Positions 6,264-13,989 of a stretch of 13,989 nucleotides of DNA are shown one piece after another. The notes beneath the pieces were generated by a model. The model was given only the letters and a program-made list of their open reading frames with translations, was not told the DNA's origin and searched no databases. The stretch's first letter is position 1; each line of letters starts with the position of its first letter. Source of the DNA: Pseudomonadota bacterium (GTDB lineage Bacteria > Pseudomonadota > Alphaproteobacteria > Rhizobiales > Beijerinckiaceae); NCBI GenBank assembly GCA_028876585.1, contig JAGWRL010000182.1, forward strand, positions 1 through 13,989, in the 5' to 3' direction. A program made the translations under genes and the position numbers.

Positions 6264-7202
6264 ATGTCCACCGAACGTCTCGTCATCATCGGCGCCGGCC
6301 CGGCCGGCTACACCGCCGCGATCTACGCCGCGCGGGCGCTGTTGAAGCCGCTGATGCTGACCGGCTTCGAGCCGGGCGGCCAGTTGATGATCACCACCGA
6401 CGTCGAGAACTACCCCGGTTTTCCCGAGACGATTCAAGGCCCGTGGCTGATGGAGCAGATGCGCGGGCAGGCCGAGCATGTCGGCGCGCGGCTGGAGGCC
6501 GAGCATGTGGTCGGGCTCGACGCTTCGGCGCGGCCGTTCCGCATCACCTGCGATTCCGGCCGCGTGATCGAGGCGCAGGCGGTGATCCTGGCTACGGGGG
6601 CGAAGGCGAAATGGCTGGGGCTGCCGGGCGAGGAGGCGCTGAAGGGCTTTGGCGTCTCGGCCTGCGCGACCTGCGACGGCTTCTTCTTTCGCGGCAAAAA
6701 CGTCGTGGTGATCGGCGGCGGCAATTCGGCGGTGGAGGAGGCGCTCTATCTCTCCGGCATCGCCGCCAAGGTGACGGTGGTGCACCGCCGCGACTCGTTC
6801 CGCGCCGAGCGCATCCTGATCGACCGGCTGCTGGCGCGGCCCAATGTCAGCGTGAAGTGGAACCGCGCGGTCGACGACATCGTCGGCGCCGGCCAGCCCA
6901 GGGGCGTGACCGGCGTCGTGTTGCGTGACGTCGCCAGCGGCGCGCGCGAGGAGCTTTCGACCGATGGCGTGTTCGTCGCCATCGGCCACGCGCCGCAGAC
7001 CGAACTGGTGCGCGGGCAGGTCGAGTTGAAGCCGAACGGCTATGTGAAGACGGCGCCGAATTCGACCGCGACCAGCGTCGAGGGATTGTTCGCGGCCGGC
7101 GATGTGGCGGATGACGTCTACCGTCAGGCCGTCACGGCCGCCGGGCTCGGCTGCATGGCGGCGCTGGAGGCGGATCGCTGGCTGGCCGCCAAGGGGCTTT
7201 AG
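6264..7202 (+). CDS. trxB: Thioredoxin reductase (312 aa)
   Basis: This is the NADPH-dependent FAD enzyme that reduces thioredoxin in the cytoplasm and so supplies electrons to ribonucleotide reductase, peroxidases and disulphide repair. The FAD Rossmann motif GAGPAG is at 10-15, the redox-active CATC at 134-137 (Cys134, Cys137), the NADPH motif GGGNSA at 151-156, followed by the HRR...R cluster (His174 to Arg180) that reads the NADPH 2'-phosphate, and the second FAD motif with Gly289-Asp290 near the C-terminus. The length is standard. The ATG at 6264 has AAGGT about 7 nt upstream. The gene is monocistronic: its promoter is at 6188-6217, and a hairpin follows at 7230-7248. A close relative, ferredoxin/flavodoxin reductase type 2, lacks the CxxC, so the call is secure. 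Confidence 0.97.
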   Translation: MSTERLVIIGAGPAGYTAAIYAARALLKPLMLTGFEPGGQLMITTDVENYPGFPETIQGPWLMEQMRGQAEHVGARLEAEHVVGLDASARPFRITCDSGRVIEAQAVILATGAKAKWLGLPGEEALKGFGVSACATCDGFFFRGKNVVVIGGGNSAVEEALYLSGIAAKVTVVHRRDSFRAERILIDRLLARPNVSVKWNRAVDDIVGAGQPRGVTGVVLRDVASGAREELSTDGVFVAIGHAPQTELVRGQVELKPNGYVKTAPNSTATSVEGLFAAGDVADDVYRQAVTAAGLGCMAALEADRWLAAKGL

Positions 7203-7229
7203 GCCAGGCCCTGCGAGGATCGCCGGTCG

Positions 7230-7252
7230 CGCGCGAGGGGATCGCGCGATTT
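7230..7252 (+). terminator. Hairpin after trxB, possible terminator
   Basis: CGCGCGA (7230-7236) and TCGCGCG (7242-7248) form a perfect 7-bp GC-rich stem with a 5-base loop, followed by ATTT. It lies 28 bases after the trxB stop and before the tRNA promoter. The T-run is very short, so it is a weak factor-independent terminator at best. Confidence 0.4.
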
Positions 7253-7289
7253 CCGGTTCAACGTCGGCAAAGGCGAAACTCGCGATGGC

Positions 7290-7318
7290 TTGACACCCGT
7301 TCAAGCCGTTCTCTATAT
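7290..7318 (+). promoter_or_regulatory. Promoter of the tRNA-Met gene
   Basis: A perfect -35 TTGACA (7290-7295), a 17-base spacer and a -10 CTATAT (7313-7318) lie just upstream of the tRNA. Initiation would fall near 7325, leaving a 5' leader of only a few bases for RNase P. The TTGACA / CTATAT pair is typical of strong alphaproteobacterial tRNA promoters. Confidence 0.85.
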
Positions 7319-7330
7319 GCCGACGCCTCG

Positions 7331-7407
7331 GGCGGGGTAGCTCAGTTGGTTAGAGCAGCGGAATCATAATCCGGAGGTCGCCGGTTCGAATCCGGCCCCC
7401 GCTACCA
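7331..7407 (+). tRNA. tRNA-Met (anticodon CAT), elongator type
   Basis: The full 77-base cloverleaf can be drawn with an encoded CCA end. The acceptor stem is GGCGGGG / CCCCGCT (first pair G-T), D stem GCTC / GAGC, anticodon loop ATCATAA with CAT, variable loop AGGTC, T arm GCCGG-TTCGAAT-CCGGC, discriminator A and CCA at 7405-7407. The 5' half closely matches the alphaproteobacterial elongator tRNA-Met (GGCGGGGTAGCTCAG, GCGGAATCATAATCCG). It is not the initiator, since the first acceptor pair is G-T and the anticodon stem lacks the three G-C pairs. A lysidine-modified tRNA-Ile with CAT is the other possibility but fits the sequence less well. The outermost anticodon-stem pair is G-G, discussed under findings. 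Confidence 0.95.
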
Positions 7408-7411
7408 GTAA

Positions 7412-7429
7412 GCCGCTCTATTCAGCGGC
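7412..7429 (+). terminator. Short hairpin after the tRNA
   Basis: GCCGCT (7412-7417) and AGCGGC (7424-7429) form a 6-bp stem with a 6-base loop, five bases after the tRNA CCA end. No T-run follows, so it may serve as a 3' processing or weak termination signal. Confidence 0.35.
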
Positions 7430-7457
7430 GTAATCGAATTCCCGATGACGACCTGCG

Positions 7458-7489
7458 CGCCCAAGCGGGCGGGACGCCCGCCTGTGGCG
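7458..7489 (-). terminator. GC-rich hairpin downstream of the DUF4432 gene
   Basis: GCGGGCG (7465-7471), loop GGA and CGCCCGC (7475-7481) form a perfect 7-bp stem, extended by an outer CGCC / GGCG pair (7458-7461 with 7486-7489) across a small internal loop. It lies 16 bases past the stop of the minus-strand gene that ends at 7505 and could end its transcript. The following bases on that strand contain only two T, so factor-independent termination is uncertain. Confidence 0.4.
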
Positions 7490-7504
7490 ATATGCCGCCT
7501 GTCC

Positions 7505-8608
7505 TCAGCGCGCCGTCATGGCTTCGATCTCGCGCGCGACCGCCGGCGCGTGGGTCGCGTCGAGATAGCCGACCTTGGTCACGAAACTCTGCTTGGCGCC
7601 GCCCGCCAGCGCGCGCACGTTGCCCTTGCGCTTTTCGCTCGTATAGCCCTCCGGTTCGCAGGTGCCGGGCATGGCGAAGGCCGCGACCTCAATATCGCTG
7701 TTGACCAGGACCCAGCGGATCGTATGCGGCATCAAGGCGGCGTCCCAGCCGATCTCGAACGCGTCGCCCTCGGCGCGCGCCAGCAGATAGCGCGCCCGTC
7801 CCCGCGCGTCGGCGCGCGCGCCTTTGACATAGAACACCTGCTCGGGATCGTAGCGCTCCGGCTCGCTGAGCACCGCCATGCGCGCCGGGTTGGCCGCCAC
7901 CTCGCTCAGGAAGGCGCGGTAACGATCGCTCGCCTTGACGAACGGCGGGATCGCCGTGCGCGCGACGACATGCTCGGGCGTGAACGGCGCCGCCTGCACG
8001 ATCCGCGCGTTGCGCTCGAACGCGAAATTGACGTGGCACATATACATCAGGTCCATCGGCGCGGCCGAGAGATTCTCGACGTTCATCTCGATGTCGATCG
8101 CGGTTGCGCCCTGCCGCAGCACGACGCGCGGGCTCGCCAGATAATGCGAGCCGAACCCCATCGCATATTCGCGCTTGCCCGTGACGGCGATCCAGGCGCC
8201 CTCGGCGTCGACGCCGCAGGCGATCCCGCAAACGTCCATCGGCGCGCAGGGCGCCTCGCCATGCAACGCGTGATCGTCGTCGGGGCCGGGCACGCCGTTG
8301 CGCAGCAGGCCGGAGTGGTAAGCCAGACAGCCATAGGTCTCGATGATCGAATGGGCCGGCCGCGGCTCGGCGAACATGCTCCGCATGGCGAGGCGGACGC
8401 CGTCGAATTCGGCGCTCCACACGATCTGCCCGAGATAGGGCAGCACCACGACATGACCGCGCGGATGCGCGAGCCGCAGCGCCTCGACGCCGGACTCGAA
8501 GCGAAACGCGCTCGCCCGCAATGGACCGAAGCGCGCGACCTCGCGCTCCTTCTCGCCAAAGGACGCGCGCGTGAGCGTGATTTCGACGTCGTCGAGCCGT
8601 TGCGCCAT
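7505..8608 (-). CDS. DUF4432 family, aldose-1-epimerase-like protein (367 aa)
   Basis: The sequence fits the DUF4432 branch of the galactose-mutarotase-like superfamily, cytoplasmic beta-sandwich proteins often found in sugar-utilisation loci. Visible features are AYHSG with His98, the DDHALHGE segment with His113 and His116, Glu174 in IDIEMNVEN, and the MYMCHVNF strand with His192; histidines and acidic residues at such places serve catalysis in classical mutarotases. A C-terminal EPEGYTSEKRKGN segment is also family-like. The likely role is interconverting anomers, or binding or isomerising a sugar or sugar acid; no exact substrate is known to me. ATG 8608 has AGGGGGG 6 nt upstream. It is divergent from the sugar ABC transporter across a 191-base control region, which supports a role with the imported solute. 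Confidence 0.85.
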   Translation of the reverse strand: MAQRLDDVEITLTRASFGEKEREVARFGPLRASAFRFESGVEALRLAHPRGHVVVLPYLGQIVWSAEFDGVRLAMRSMFAEPRPAHSIIETYGCLAYHSGLLRNGVPGPDDDHALHGEAPCAPMDVCGIACGVDAEGAWIAVTGKREYAMGFGSHYLASPRVVLRQGATAIDIEMNVENLSAAPMDLMYMCHVNFAFERNARIVQAAPFTPEHVVARTAIPPFVKASDRYRAFLSEVAANPARMAVLSEPERYDPEQVFYVKGARADARGRARYLLARAEGDAFEIGWDAALMPHTIRWVLVNSDIEVAAFAMPGTCEPEGYTSEKRKGNVRALAGGAKQSFVTKVGYLDATHAPAVAREIEAMTAR

Positions 8609-8674
8609 GTCTACCCCCCTCGTCTGATTTTGCCGCGAGCATGATCCGCGCGCGGCCGCGGAGCAAGCGCTCGA

Positions 8675-8704
8675 TTGACAAAAGGCGCCTGCGCTCCCTA
8701 CTGT
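8675..8704 (+). promoter_or_regulatory. Probable promoter of the ABC transporter operon
   Basis: TTGACA (8675-8680), an 18-base spacer and TACTGT (8699-8704) make a plausible sigma70-type promoter. It lies about 95 bases before the binding-protein start. The leader that follows contains the palindromes noted separately. Confidence 0.6.
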
Positions 8705-8713
8705 GACATGTCA
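8704..8713. promoter_or_regulatory. Palindromic operator candidate TGACATGTCA
   Basis: A perfect 10-base palindrome touches the -10 element and covers the expected transcription start of the ABC operon, the usual place for a repressor site. A second, weaker palindrome, CGATC-C-GATCG, lies at 8733-8743. A dimeric sugar-responsive regulator is expected, but no regulator gene is present in this window to match it. Confidence 0.4.
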
Positions 8714-8799
8714 GCAGCGGACGGGCGGACAACGATCCGATCGCGCTGGGAGGCAAACGTCGTCGCTCGCGTTCGGGCTCGTTCAGGGAGGCTCTCAAA

Positions 8800-10458
8800 G
8801 TGTCAACGAACCATCCGTTTCCAGGCCAGGGCCCCGCGCTCGACCGCCGATCCGTGCTCAAGAGCGCAGCCGCGATGGCGGCGCTCGGCGCCAGCGGCGT
8901 GCTCGGCAGGCCGACCGAGGCTTTTGCTCAGGACAAGAGCTTGCGCGCCGAAATCCTGAAGATTCCCGGCGTCGGCCACGGCTCGCCGACGGACGCGGAC
9001 TGGCAGAAGGTCGGCGAATTGTGCCTGGGGCCGACCAAGGCCAACGTGCAACCCGGCGAGTTCAAAGGCGTCGAGCTGACGTTCATGGGCCTCAACAACC
9101 AGAACCTGCACAACTTCCTGTTTCGCGGCTTCCTCAAGCCGTGGGAGGCCTATACGGGCGCGACGATCAAGTGGATCGACCTGGCGCAGGCCGATTACAA
9201 CCCGCGCCTGCAACAGGCGATCGCCACCAAGACCGTCGACTTCGACATTCTTGAAATGGGCGCGCCGTTCGAGGGCGACGTCTGCGGCAAGGGCCTCGCC
9301 TCGGTCATGCCGGACTGGGTCAAGAAGCAGATCGATATCGACGATTATTCCGATTATCTGAAGCCGCCGGTCGGCACCTGGGACGGCAAGACCTATCGCG
9401 TCACCATCGACGGCGACTGCCACAACTTCAACTATCGCACCGACGTGTTCGCCGACGCCGATCTCGCCAAGGCCTGGAAGGACGCCGGCGGCAAGGGCGA
9501 CTGGAAGGTTCCGCGCACCTGGACAGAAGTCAACGCCGCCACCAAATTCCTGAAGGGCAAGAAGCTCAAGGGCAAGGACGTGTTCGGCTATCTCGACCCC
9601 TACAAGGGCTGGGGCGGCTTCGGCTTCTACTTCCTGGAGGATCGGGCGACCGCTTATGTCAAACAGCAGGGCGATCCCGCCTGGTTGTTCGATCCCGACA
9701 ACATGAAGCCGCTGGTCAACAATCCCGGCTGGGTGCGGGCGATCCAGGAAGCGGTCGACGCGCTGCCCTCCGAGCCCGCCGATCAGATCAACGCCGATCC
9801 CGGCACGACCGGGTTCCAGCAATTCCTCGCCGGCACCGGCTCGATGCTGAGTTGGTGGGGCGACATCGGTCAGGTCGCCAACACCTCCGACACTTCGGTC
9901 ATCGGCGACGTCGTCGGCTTCGACATCCTGCCCGGCGCGGACCAGGTCTATGACCGCAAGAGCGGCAAGTGGGTGACGCCGAAGGACGGCGTCAATTTCG
10001 CCCCCAACTGCGCCTATCTCGGCTGGGGCGTCTATGTGATGGCGCGCGTCGACGCCGACCCGAAGCGGCAGAAGGCGGCCTGGAGCGCGGCCGCCCATCT
10101 CGGCGGCAAGGATCTGTCGCTGTGGACGGTGATGTACCCCTCGGGCTTCCAGGTGCATCGCAACAGCCATTCCAACATCGACGAGTGGGTCAACGCCGGC
10201 TACAAGCGCGACTACATCACCGGCTATCTGAAGTCGCAGTTCGGCACCTACAACCACCCCAACCGCGCCATCGAGCCGCGCATCCCCGGCATCTTCCAAT
10301 ATTATTCCACCGCCGAGGACGAACTGGCCAAGATTTACGCGGGCAAGGAGACCGCGCAAGCCGGCGCCGACAACATCGCCGCCGCCTGGGAGAAGATCAC
10401 CGACAAGATCGGCCGCGAAAGCCAGCTCAAGCTGTACCGCGCGTCGCTCGGCATTTAA
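8800..10458 (+). CDS. ABC transporter substrate-binding protein, family 1, Tat-exported (552 aa)
   Basis: This is a periplasmic binding protein of the carbohydrate type that delivers solute to the permeases encoded next to it. The N-terminus has a twin-arginine signal: DRRSVLK with Arg16-Arg17, a hydrophobic stretch to about 37, and a likely cut at AFA-QD after Ala43. Tat export implies folding before transport. The mature part has the two-lobed family-1 look: KGVELTFMGL near 87, a TYRVTIDGDCHNFNYR hinge-like strand near 198-213, then FLAGTGSMLSWWGD near 343-356. At 552 residues it is well above the usual 400-450 for sugar-binding proteins, like the large class seen in Rhizobiales polyol and sugar systems. 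The start is GTG at 8800, supported by AGGGAGG 8 nt upstream. It is first in the operon and is separated from the permeases by a strong hairpin. Substrate not deducible. Confidence 0.93.
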   Translation: MSTNHPFPGQGPALDRRSVLKSAAAMAALGASGVLGRPTEAFAQDKSLRAEILKIPGVGHGSPTDADWQKVGELCLGPTKANVQPGEFKGVELTFMGLNNQNLHNFLFRGFLKPWEAYTGATIKWIDLAQADYNPRLQQAIATKTVDFDILEMGAPFEGDVCGKGLASVMPDWVKKQIDIDDYSDYLKPPVGTWDGKTYRVTIDGDCHNFNYRTDVFADADLAKAWKDAGGKGDWKVPRTWTEVNAATKFLKGKKLKGKDVFGYLDPYKGWGGFGFYFLEDRATAYVKQQGDPAWLFDPDNMKPLVNNPGWVRAIQEAVDALPSEPADQINADPGTTGFQQFLAGTGSMLSWWGDIGQVANTSDTSVIGDVVGFDILPGADQVYDRKSGKWVTPKDGVNFAPNCAYLGWGVYVMARVDADPKRQKAAWSAAAHLGGKDLSLWTVMYPSGFQVHRNSHSNIDEWVNAGYKRDYITGYLKSQFGTYNHPNRAIEPRIPGIFQYYSTAEDELAKIYAGKETAQAGADNIAAAWEKITDKIGRESQLKLYRASLGI

Positions 10459-10476
10459 CTCCCCTCCTCTCGTCCT

Positions 10477-10502
10477 CGAAGCCGGCGCGCGCGCCGGCTT
10501 CG
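10477..10502 (+). repeat. 26-base perfect palindrome between binding-protein and permease genes
   Basis: From cgaagccggcgcg to its exact complement, this palindrome folds into an 11-bp, very GC-rich stem with a 4-base loop in mRNA. It starts 18 bases after the binding-protein stop and ends 21 bases before the first permease. No T-run follows, so full termination is not expected. Hairpins at this place in binding-protein-dependent systems (malE-malF is the classic case) protect the upstream message and lower permease expression. Confidence 0.8.
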
Positions 10503-10523
10503 TCGCCTGCATCACGGACCCCC

Positions 10524-11636
10524 ATGGCGAACGCCGCCCTCGCCGGCCAACGCAAGCACTTAGGCTCGCGCTACATTTCGCCCGGCCGGCGCAAGGCCGG
10601 CCGCGCCCTGATGACGCTGGCGACGCTCGCCCTGCTGGCGCTGGCGCTGGCGCAGATCCTTTATCAGAACGGCAGCCTTCCGTTCGGCTTCGACGATTGG
10701 CTCCCGCTGCTCTACGGTTACATCGTCTGGGCCTGCGCCATCGCCGTCGGCCAGGTGGTGTCGCGCGGCGAGGCGGGGCAGAAGGCGTTGTTTGTCCTGC
10801 CCGCGCTGCTGTTCACCGTGGTGATGGCGGTGTTTCCCACTTTGTTTGGGCTTTACATCGCCTTTACCGATTGGAACCTGTCGCAGCTGCACGGCTATCA
10901 TTTCAATGGGCTGGACAATCTTCGCACGCTGTTTCAGGATTCCTATTTCTGGAACGCGCTGCTCAACATGGTCTTCTATGTGCTGGCGGTGCTGGTGCAA
11001 TATGCGATCGCCTTCACGCTGGCGATGCTGCTCAACGCCGAGATCGTGGCGCGCAAATTCTTCCGCGTCGCCTTCCTGCTGCCGTTCATGCTGAGCCCGG
11101 TCGCGGTCAGTTGGATGATTGGCAAGTCGATCTTCGAGAACCGGTTCGGCCCCGCCGCCACTTTCGCCCGCTTCGTTGGCTGGGACAATCCCGCCTTCTT
11201 CTCCACGCCCTGGGTCGCCCGGCTTTCGATCATGTCGATGGACGCGTGGGTGTCGATCCCGTTCGTGATGATCCTGTTGCTGGCCGGCTTGCAGGCGCTG
11301 CCGAAAGAGGTGCTGGAGGCCGCCCGCGTCGACGGCGCCAAGGGCTCGCGCGCGTTCTGGCACGTCACCTTCCCGCTGATGCTGCCGGTCAGCCTGACCG
11401 CGGTGATCCTGCGCGTGATCTTTGAACTGAAGCTGGCCGACATCATCATCAACGTCACCTCCGGCGGGCCGGGCGGCGCAACCGATTCGGTGTCGAGCTT
11501 CATTTTCCGCGTCTACCGCGAGCGCTCCAACGTCGGCTACGGCACGATGCTGGCGGAGTTCTATCTTGTGTTGATCATCGTGTTCATCTCGGCTCTGCTC
11601 AGTTTCGCCAGCCGCTTCGTGCGCAAGGTGACGTGA
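10524..11636 (+). CDS. Carbohydrate ABC transporter permease, MalF-like (370 aa)
   Basis: This is an inner-membrane subunit of the importer. It has two N-terminal hydrophobic segments (about 29-47 and 61-80) ahead of the standard six-helix core that starts near 88 (ALFVLPALLFTVVMAVFPTLFGLYIAF). The cytoplasmic EAA loop that contacts the ATPase is intact: EAARVDGA at 265-272 followed by FPLMLP at 283-288. The two extra helices resemble those of MalF-type subunits, while most sugar permeases of this group are near 300 residues. The ATG at 10524 has only a weak ribosome site (ACGGA); the long open frame to the left is antisense-like shadow of the binding-protein gene. Its TGA stop overlaps the ATG of the second permease (TGATG), which implies coupled translation. 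Confidence 0.93.
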   Translation: MANAALAGQRKHLGSRYISPGRRKAGRALMTLATLALLALALAQILYQNGSLPFGFDDWLPLLYGYIVWACAIAVGQVVSRGEAGQKALFVLPALLFTVVMAVFPTLFGLYIAFTDWNLSQLHGYHFNGLDNLRTLFQDSYFWNALLNMVFYVLAVLVQYAIAFTLAMLLNAEIVARKFFRVAFLLPFMLSPVAVSWMIGKSIFENRFGPAATFARFVGWDNPAFFSTPWVARLSIMSMDAWVSIPFVMILLLAGLQALPKEVLEAARVDGAKGSRAFWHVTFPLMLPVSLTAVILRVIFELKLADIIINVTSGGPGGATDSVSSFIFRVYRERSNVGYGTMLAEFYLVLIIVFISALLSFASRFVRKVT

Positions 11637-12553
11637 TGGCGCGCCCCATGCCCCCCTCGCTGCGCGCGCGCGGTCTGCGGCGCGGCCGGTCCTTCGCCGC
11701 GCGCGTGGCGATCTACGCCGCGCTGCTGTTCTGGACCTTCGTCTCGCTGTTTCCGATCTACTGGACGATTTCGACCTCGTTCAAGGTCGCCGTCGACGTC
11801 ACGCATGGCCATCTCATCCCGTGGGTCGATTTCACGCCGCAGTGGAAGGGCTGGCGCTCGCTCGGCCTGTCGCCCGACACGATCTTCACCACCTCCAATC
11901 CGCGCGAGGAATTCCTGTTCCGGTTCGAGAACAGCGTGATCGCCTCGTTCGGGGCCTCCGGCCTTGCGATTCTGCTCGGCTCGCTGGCGGCCTACGGCCT
12001 GAGCCGGTTCGATTACAAATTCCTGATCTGGCGCAACAAGGACATCTCGTTTTTCTTCCTGTCGCAACTGATCCTGCCGCCGGTCGTGCTCGCGCTGCCG
12101 TTCCTGGTGCTCTACAAGGAATGGGATCTGTTCGATTCCCGCCTCGGCCTGATCCTGCTCTATACGCTGATGGTGCTGCCGATCGTCATCTGGATCATGC
12201 GCGATCAGTTCGACGCGATCCCGATCGAATTGGAGCAGGCCGCCTTCGTTGACGGCTGCACGATCTGGGGCGCGTTCTTCCGCATCGTGCTGCCGATCGC
12301 GCTGCCCGGCATGGTCGCCGCCTTCCTGCTGTCGGTCGTCTTGTGCTGGAACGAATATTTCTTCGCCGCGCTGCTGACGACGACCAACGCCAAGACGCTG
12401 CCGGTGATGGTGGCGAGCCAGACCGGCTCGCAGGGCATCGACTGGTGGTCGATGGCGGCGCTCTCGACCGCCGCGATCGCGCCGCTCGCCCTGATCGCCA
12501 TTTTCCTGGAACGCTTCATCGTCAAGGGGCTGACGGCCGGCGCCGTCAAATAA
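11636..12553 (+). CDS. Carbohydrate ABC transporter permease, MalG-like (305 aa)
   Basis: This is the second inner-membrane subunit, with about six helices (near 22-44, 100-121, 138-160, 170-188, 222-247 and 274-294). The EAA loop reads EQAAFVDG (200-207) and ends in IVLPIALP (217-224), the surface that docks on the ATPase. A long segment between the first two helices (about 50-98, with WKGWRSLG) is the usual periplasmic loop of MalG-type proteins. The ATG at 11636 shares a base with the stop of the first permease, and AAGG lies 7 nt upstream; a GTG one codon earlier is possible but too close to that site. It is the last gene of the rightward operon; its stop is only 7 bases from the stop of the convergent ATPase gene. 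Confidence 0.94.
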   Translation: MARPMPPSLRARGLRRGRSFAARVAIYAALLFWTFVSLFPIYWTISTSFKVAVDVTHGHLIPWVDFTPQWKGWRSLGLSPDTIFTTSNPREEFLFRFENSVIASFGASGLAILLGSLAAYGLSRFDYKFLIWRNKDISFFFLSQLILPPVVLALPFLVLYKEWDLFDSRLGLILLYTLMVLPIVIWIMRDQFDAIPIELEQAAFVDGCTIWGAFFRIVLPIALPGMVAAFLLSVVLCWNEYFFAALLTTTNAKTLPVMVASQTGSQGIDWWSMAALSTAAIAPLALIAIFLERFIVKGLTAGAVK

Positions 12554-12560
12554 GCCCGGC

Positions 12561-13655
<1,095 letters not shown>

Positions 13656-13722
13656 GCCTGAATCCCTGGTTTCAACCGCCGCGACGAGGTTATGTCATTT
13701 TCGCGGCCAAGGCCAAGGCCGA
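13656..13722. other. Gap between kinase and ATPase genes
   Basis: This short region carries a tandem GGCCAA repeat near 13705-13720 and the ATPase ribosome site. No clear promoter or terminator is seen, which agrees with read-through from the kinase to the ATPase gene. Confidence 0.3.
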
Positions 13723-13989
13723 TTAGCCCCGCGCCGCCGCGACATGGCGCGCGGCGGCGAGATTGGCCGCCTGCGCCGCCGCGCTCAAACCGTCGCCGCG
13801 CGCCAGCCGCGCCGCCAGCGCGCCGACGAAACAATCGCCCGCGCCATGCGTGGAGACGACCTTGACCCGATGCGGCGCGATGAACTCCGGCGCCGCCGCC
13901 GCCGCTTGCAGCACCAGCCCGTCGCCGCCCAGCGTGACGATCGCCGCGCGGCCGGGCGCGACCAGCCGCGGCAGCGCGGCGAGCGCGTC
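13723..13989 (-). CDS. PfkB family carbohydrate kinase, C-terminal part (88 aa seen, cut by window edge)
   Basis: The reading frame is open to the end of the window, so the start lies beyond 13989; a GTG at 13914 is internal and is not the start. The visible part begins in the ATP-side core with the IVTLGGDGLVL strand, typical of ribokinase-like enzymes, and has the PfkB signature STHGAGDCFVGAL with GAGD, whose Asp is the catalytic base and whose glycines form the anion hole. The remaining C-terminal helix is Ala-rich. The family phosphorylates sugars such as ribose, fructose, 2-keto-3-deoxygluconate or tagatose 6-phosphate, and also nucleosides; the substrate-binding half is outside the window. 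Position upstream of the sugar ATPase gene suggests it acts on the imported solute. Confidence 0.9.
   Translation of the reverse strand, partial: DALAALPRLVAPGRAAIVTLGGDGLVLQAAAAAPEFIAPHRVKVVSTHGAGDCFVGALAARLARGDGLSAAAQAANLAAARHVAAARG

Noticed and set aside
6162..7304. Leftward extension of the GST reading frame
   Set aside because: This part is antisense to trxB, which has all its motifs; the GST domain begins exactly at the ATG triplet near 6161 with a ribosome site.
7425..7450. Minus-strand frame ending EFDYAAE-stop beside the tRNA
   Set aside because: It looked like the tail of a gene, but an in-frame stop lies only some thirty codons upstream, so no gene or clear gene remnant is supported.
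7331..7504. tRNA-associated integration site or genomic island
   Set aside because: No integrase, no direct repeat of the tRNA 3' end and no change in base composition were seen next to the tRNA.
8803..10515. 570-codon minus-strand frame across the binding-protein gene
   Set aside because: Mirror image of the binding-protein gene with Val/Gly/Asp-rich composition and no recognisable domain.
9969..10523. N-terminal extension fusing onto the first permease
   Set aside because: It overlaps the binding-protein gene out of frame, crosses the intercistronic hairpin and reads as an Arg-rich shadow; the permease sequence begins at 10524.

Overview
The window is GC-rich (high-GC third codon positions, long spurious antisense frames) and almost entirely coding. 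Gene content and style point to an alphaproteobacterium, most likely of the order Hyphomicrobiales (Rhizobiales): an elongator tRNA-Met of the alphaproteobacterial type, a Rhizobiales-style sugar ABC transporter with a large Tat-exported binding protein, and degenerate 'attgcttcg...cgcaatgacg' intergenic repeats. The genus cannot be fixed from the sequence alone.

Layout. (1) 1-224 is non-coding and holds degenerate REP-like repeats. (2) 225-1485, minus strand: an Hsp20 small heat-shock protein followed 25 nt later by a tandem-domain universal stress protein, a probable stress operon. (3) 1683-1982, plus: a small secreted protein of unknown function, whose stop codon shares a CTAG with the stop of the next, convergent gene. 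(4) 1979-6161, minus: a compact four-gene unit, transcribed as glutathione S-transferase, LysE/RhtB exporter, acetolactate-synthase-like ThDP enzyme, cytochrome P450, with gaps of 5, 12 and 11 nt. (5) 6264-7202, plus: thioredoxin reductase trxB, divergent from (4), with a recognisable promoter. (6) 7331-7407, plus: tRNA-Met(CAT) with a strong sigma70-type promoter. (7) 7505-13989: a carbohydrate uptake and catabolism locus. A DUF4432 aldose-epimerase-like gene (minus) diverges from a binding protein and two permeases (plus). The matching MalK/UgpC-type ATPase and a PfkB sugar kinase (cut by the window edge) lie on the minus strand and converge on the permeases.

How the genes work together. 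In the transport locus, the Tat-exported binding protein captures the solute, the two six-or-more-helix permeases and the convergent ATPase import it, the DUF4432 protein may handle the anomeric form, and the PfkB kinase may phosphorylate it. The four-gene unit is the most unusual part: the tight packing predicts co-expression of a C-C bond-forming or cleaving ThDP enzyme, a P450, a small-molecule exporter and a GST. I know of no named pathway for this combination; its substrate is not deducible here.

No CRISPR array, insertion sequence, integrase, phage gene or defence system is visible.
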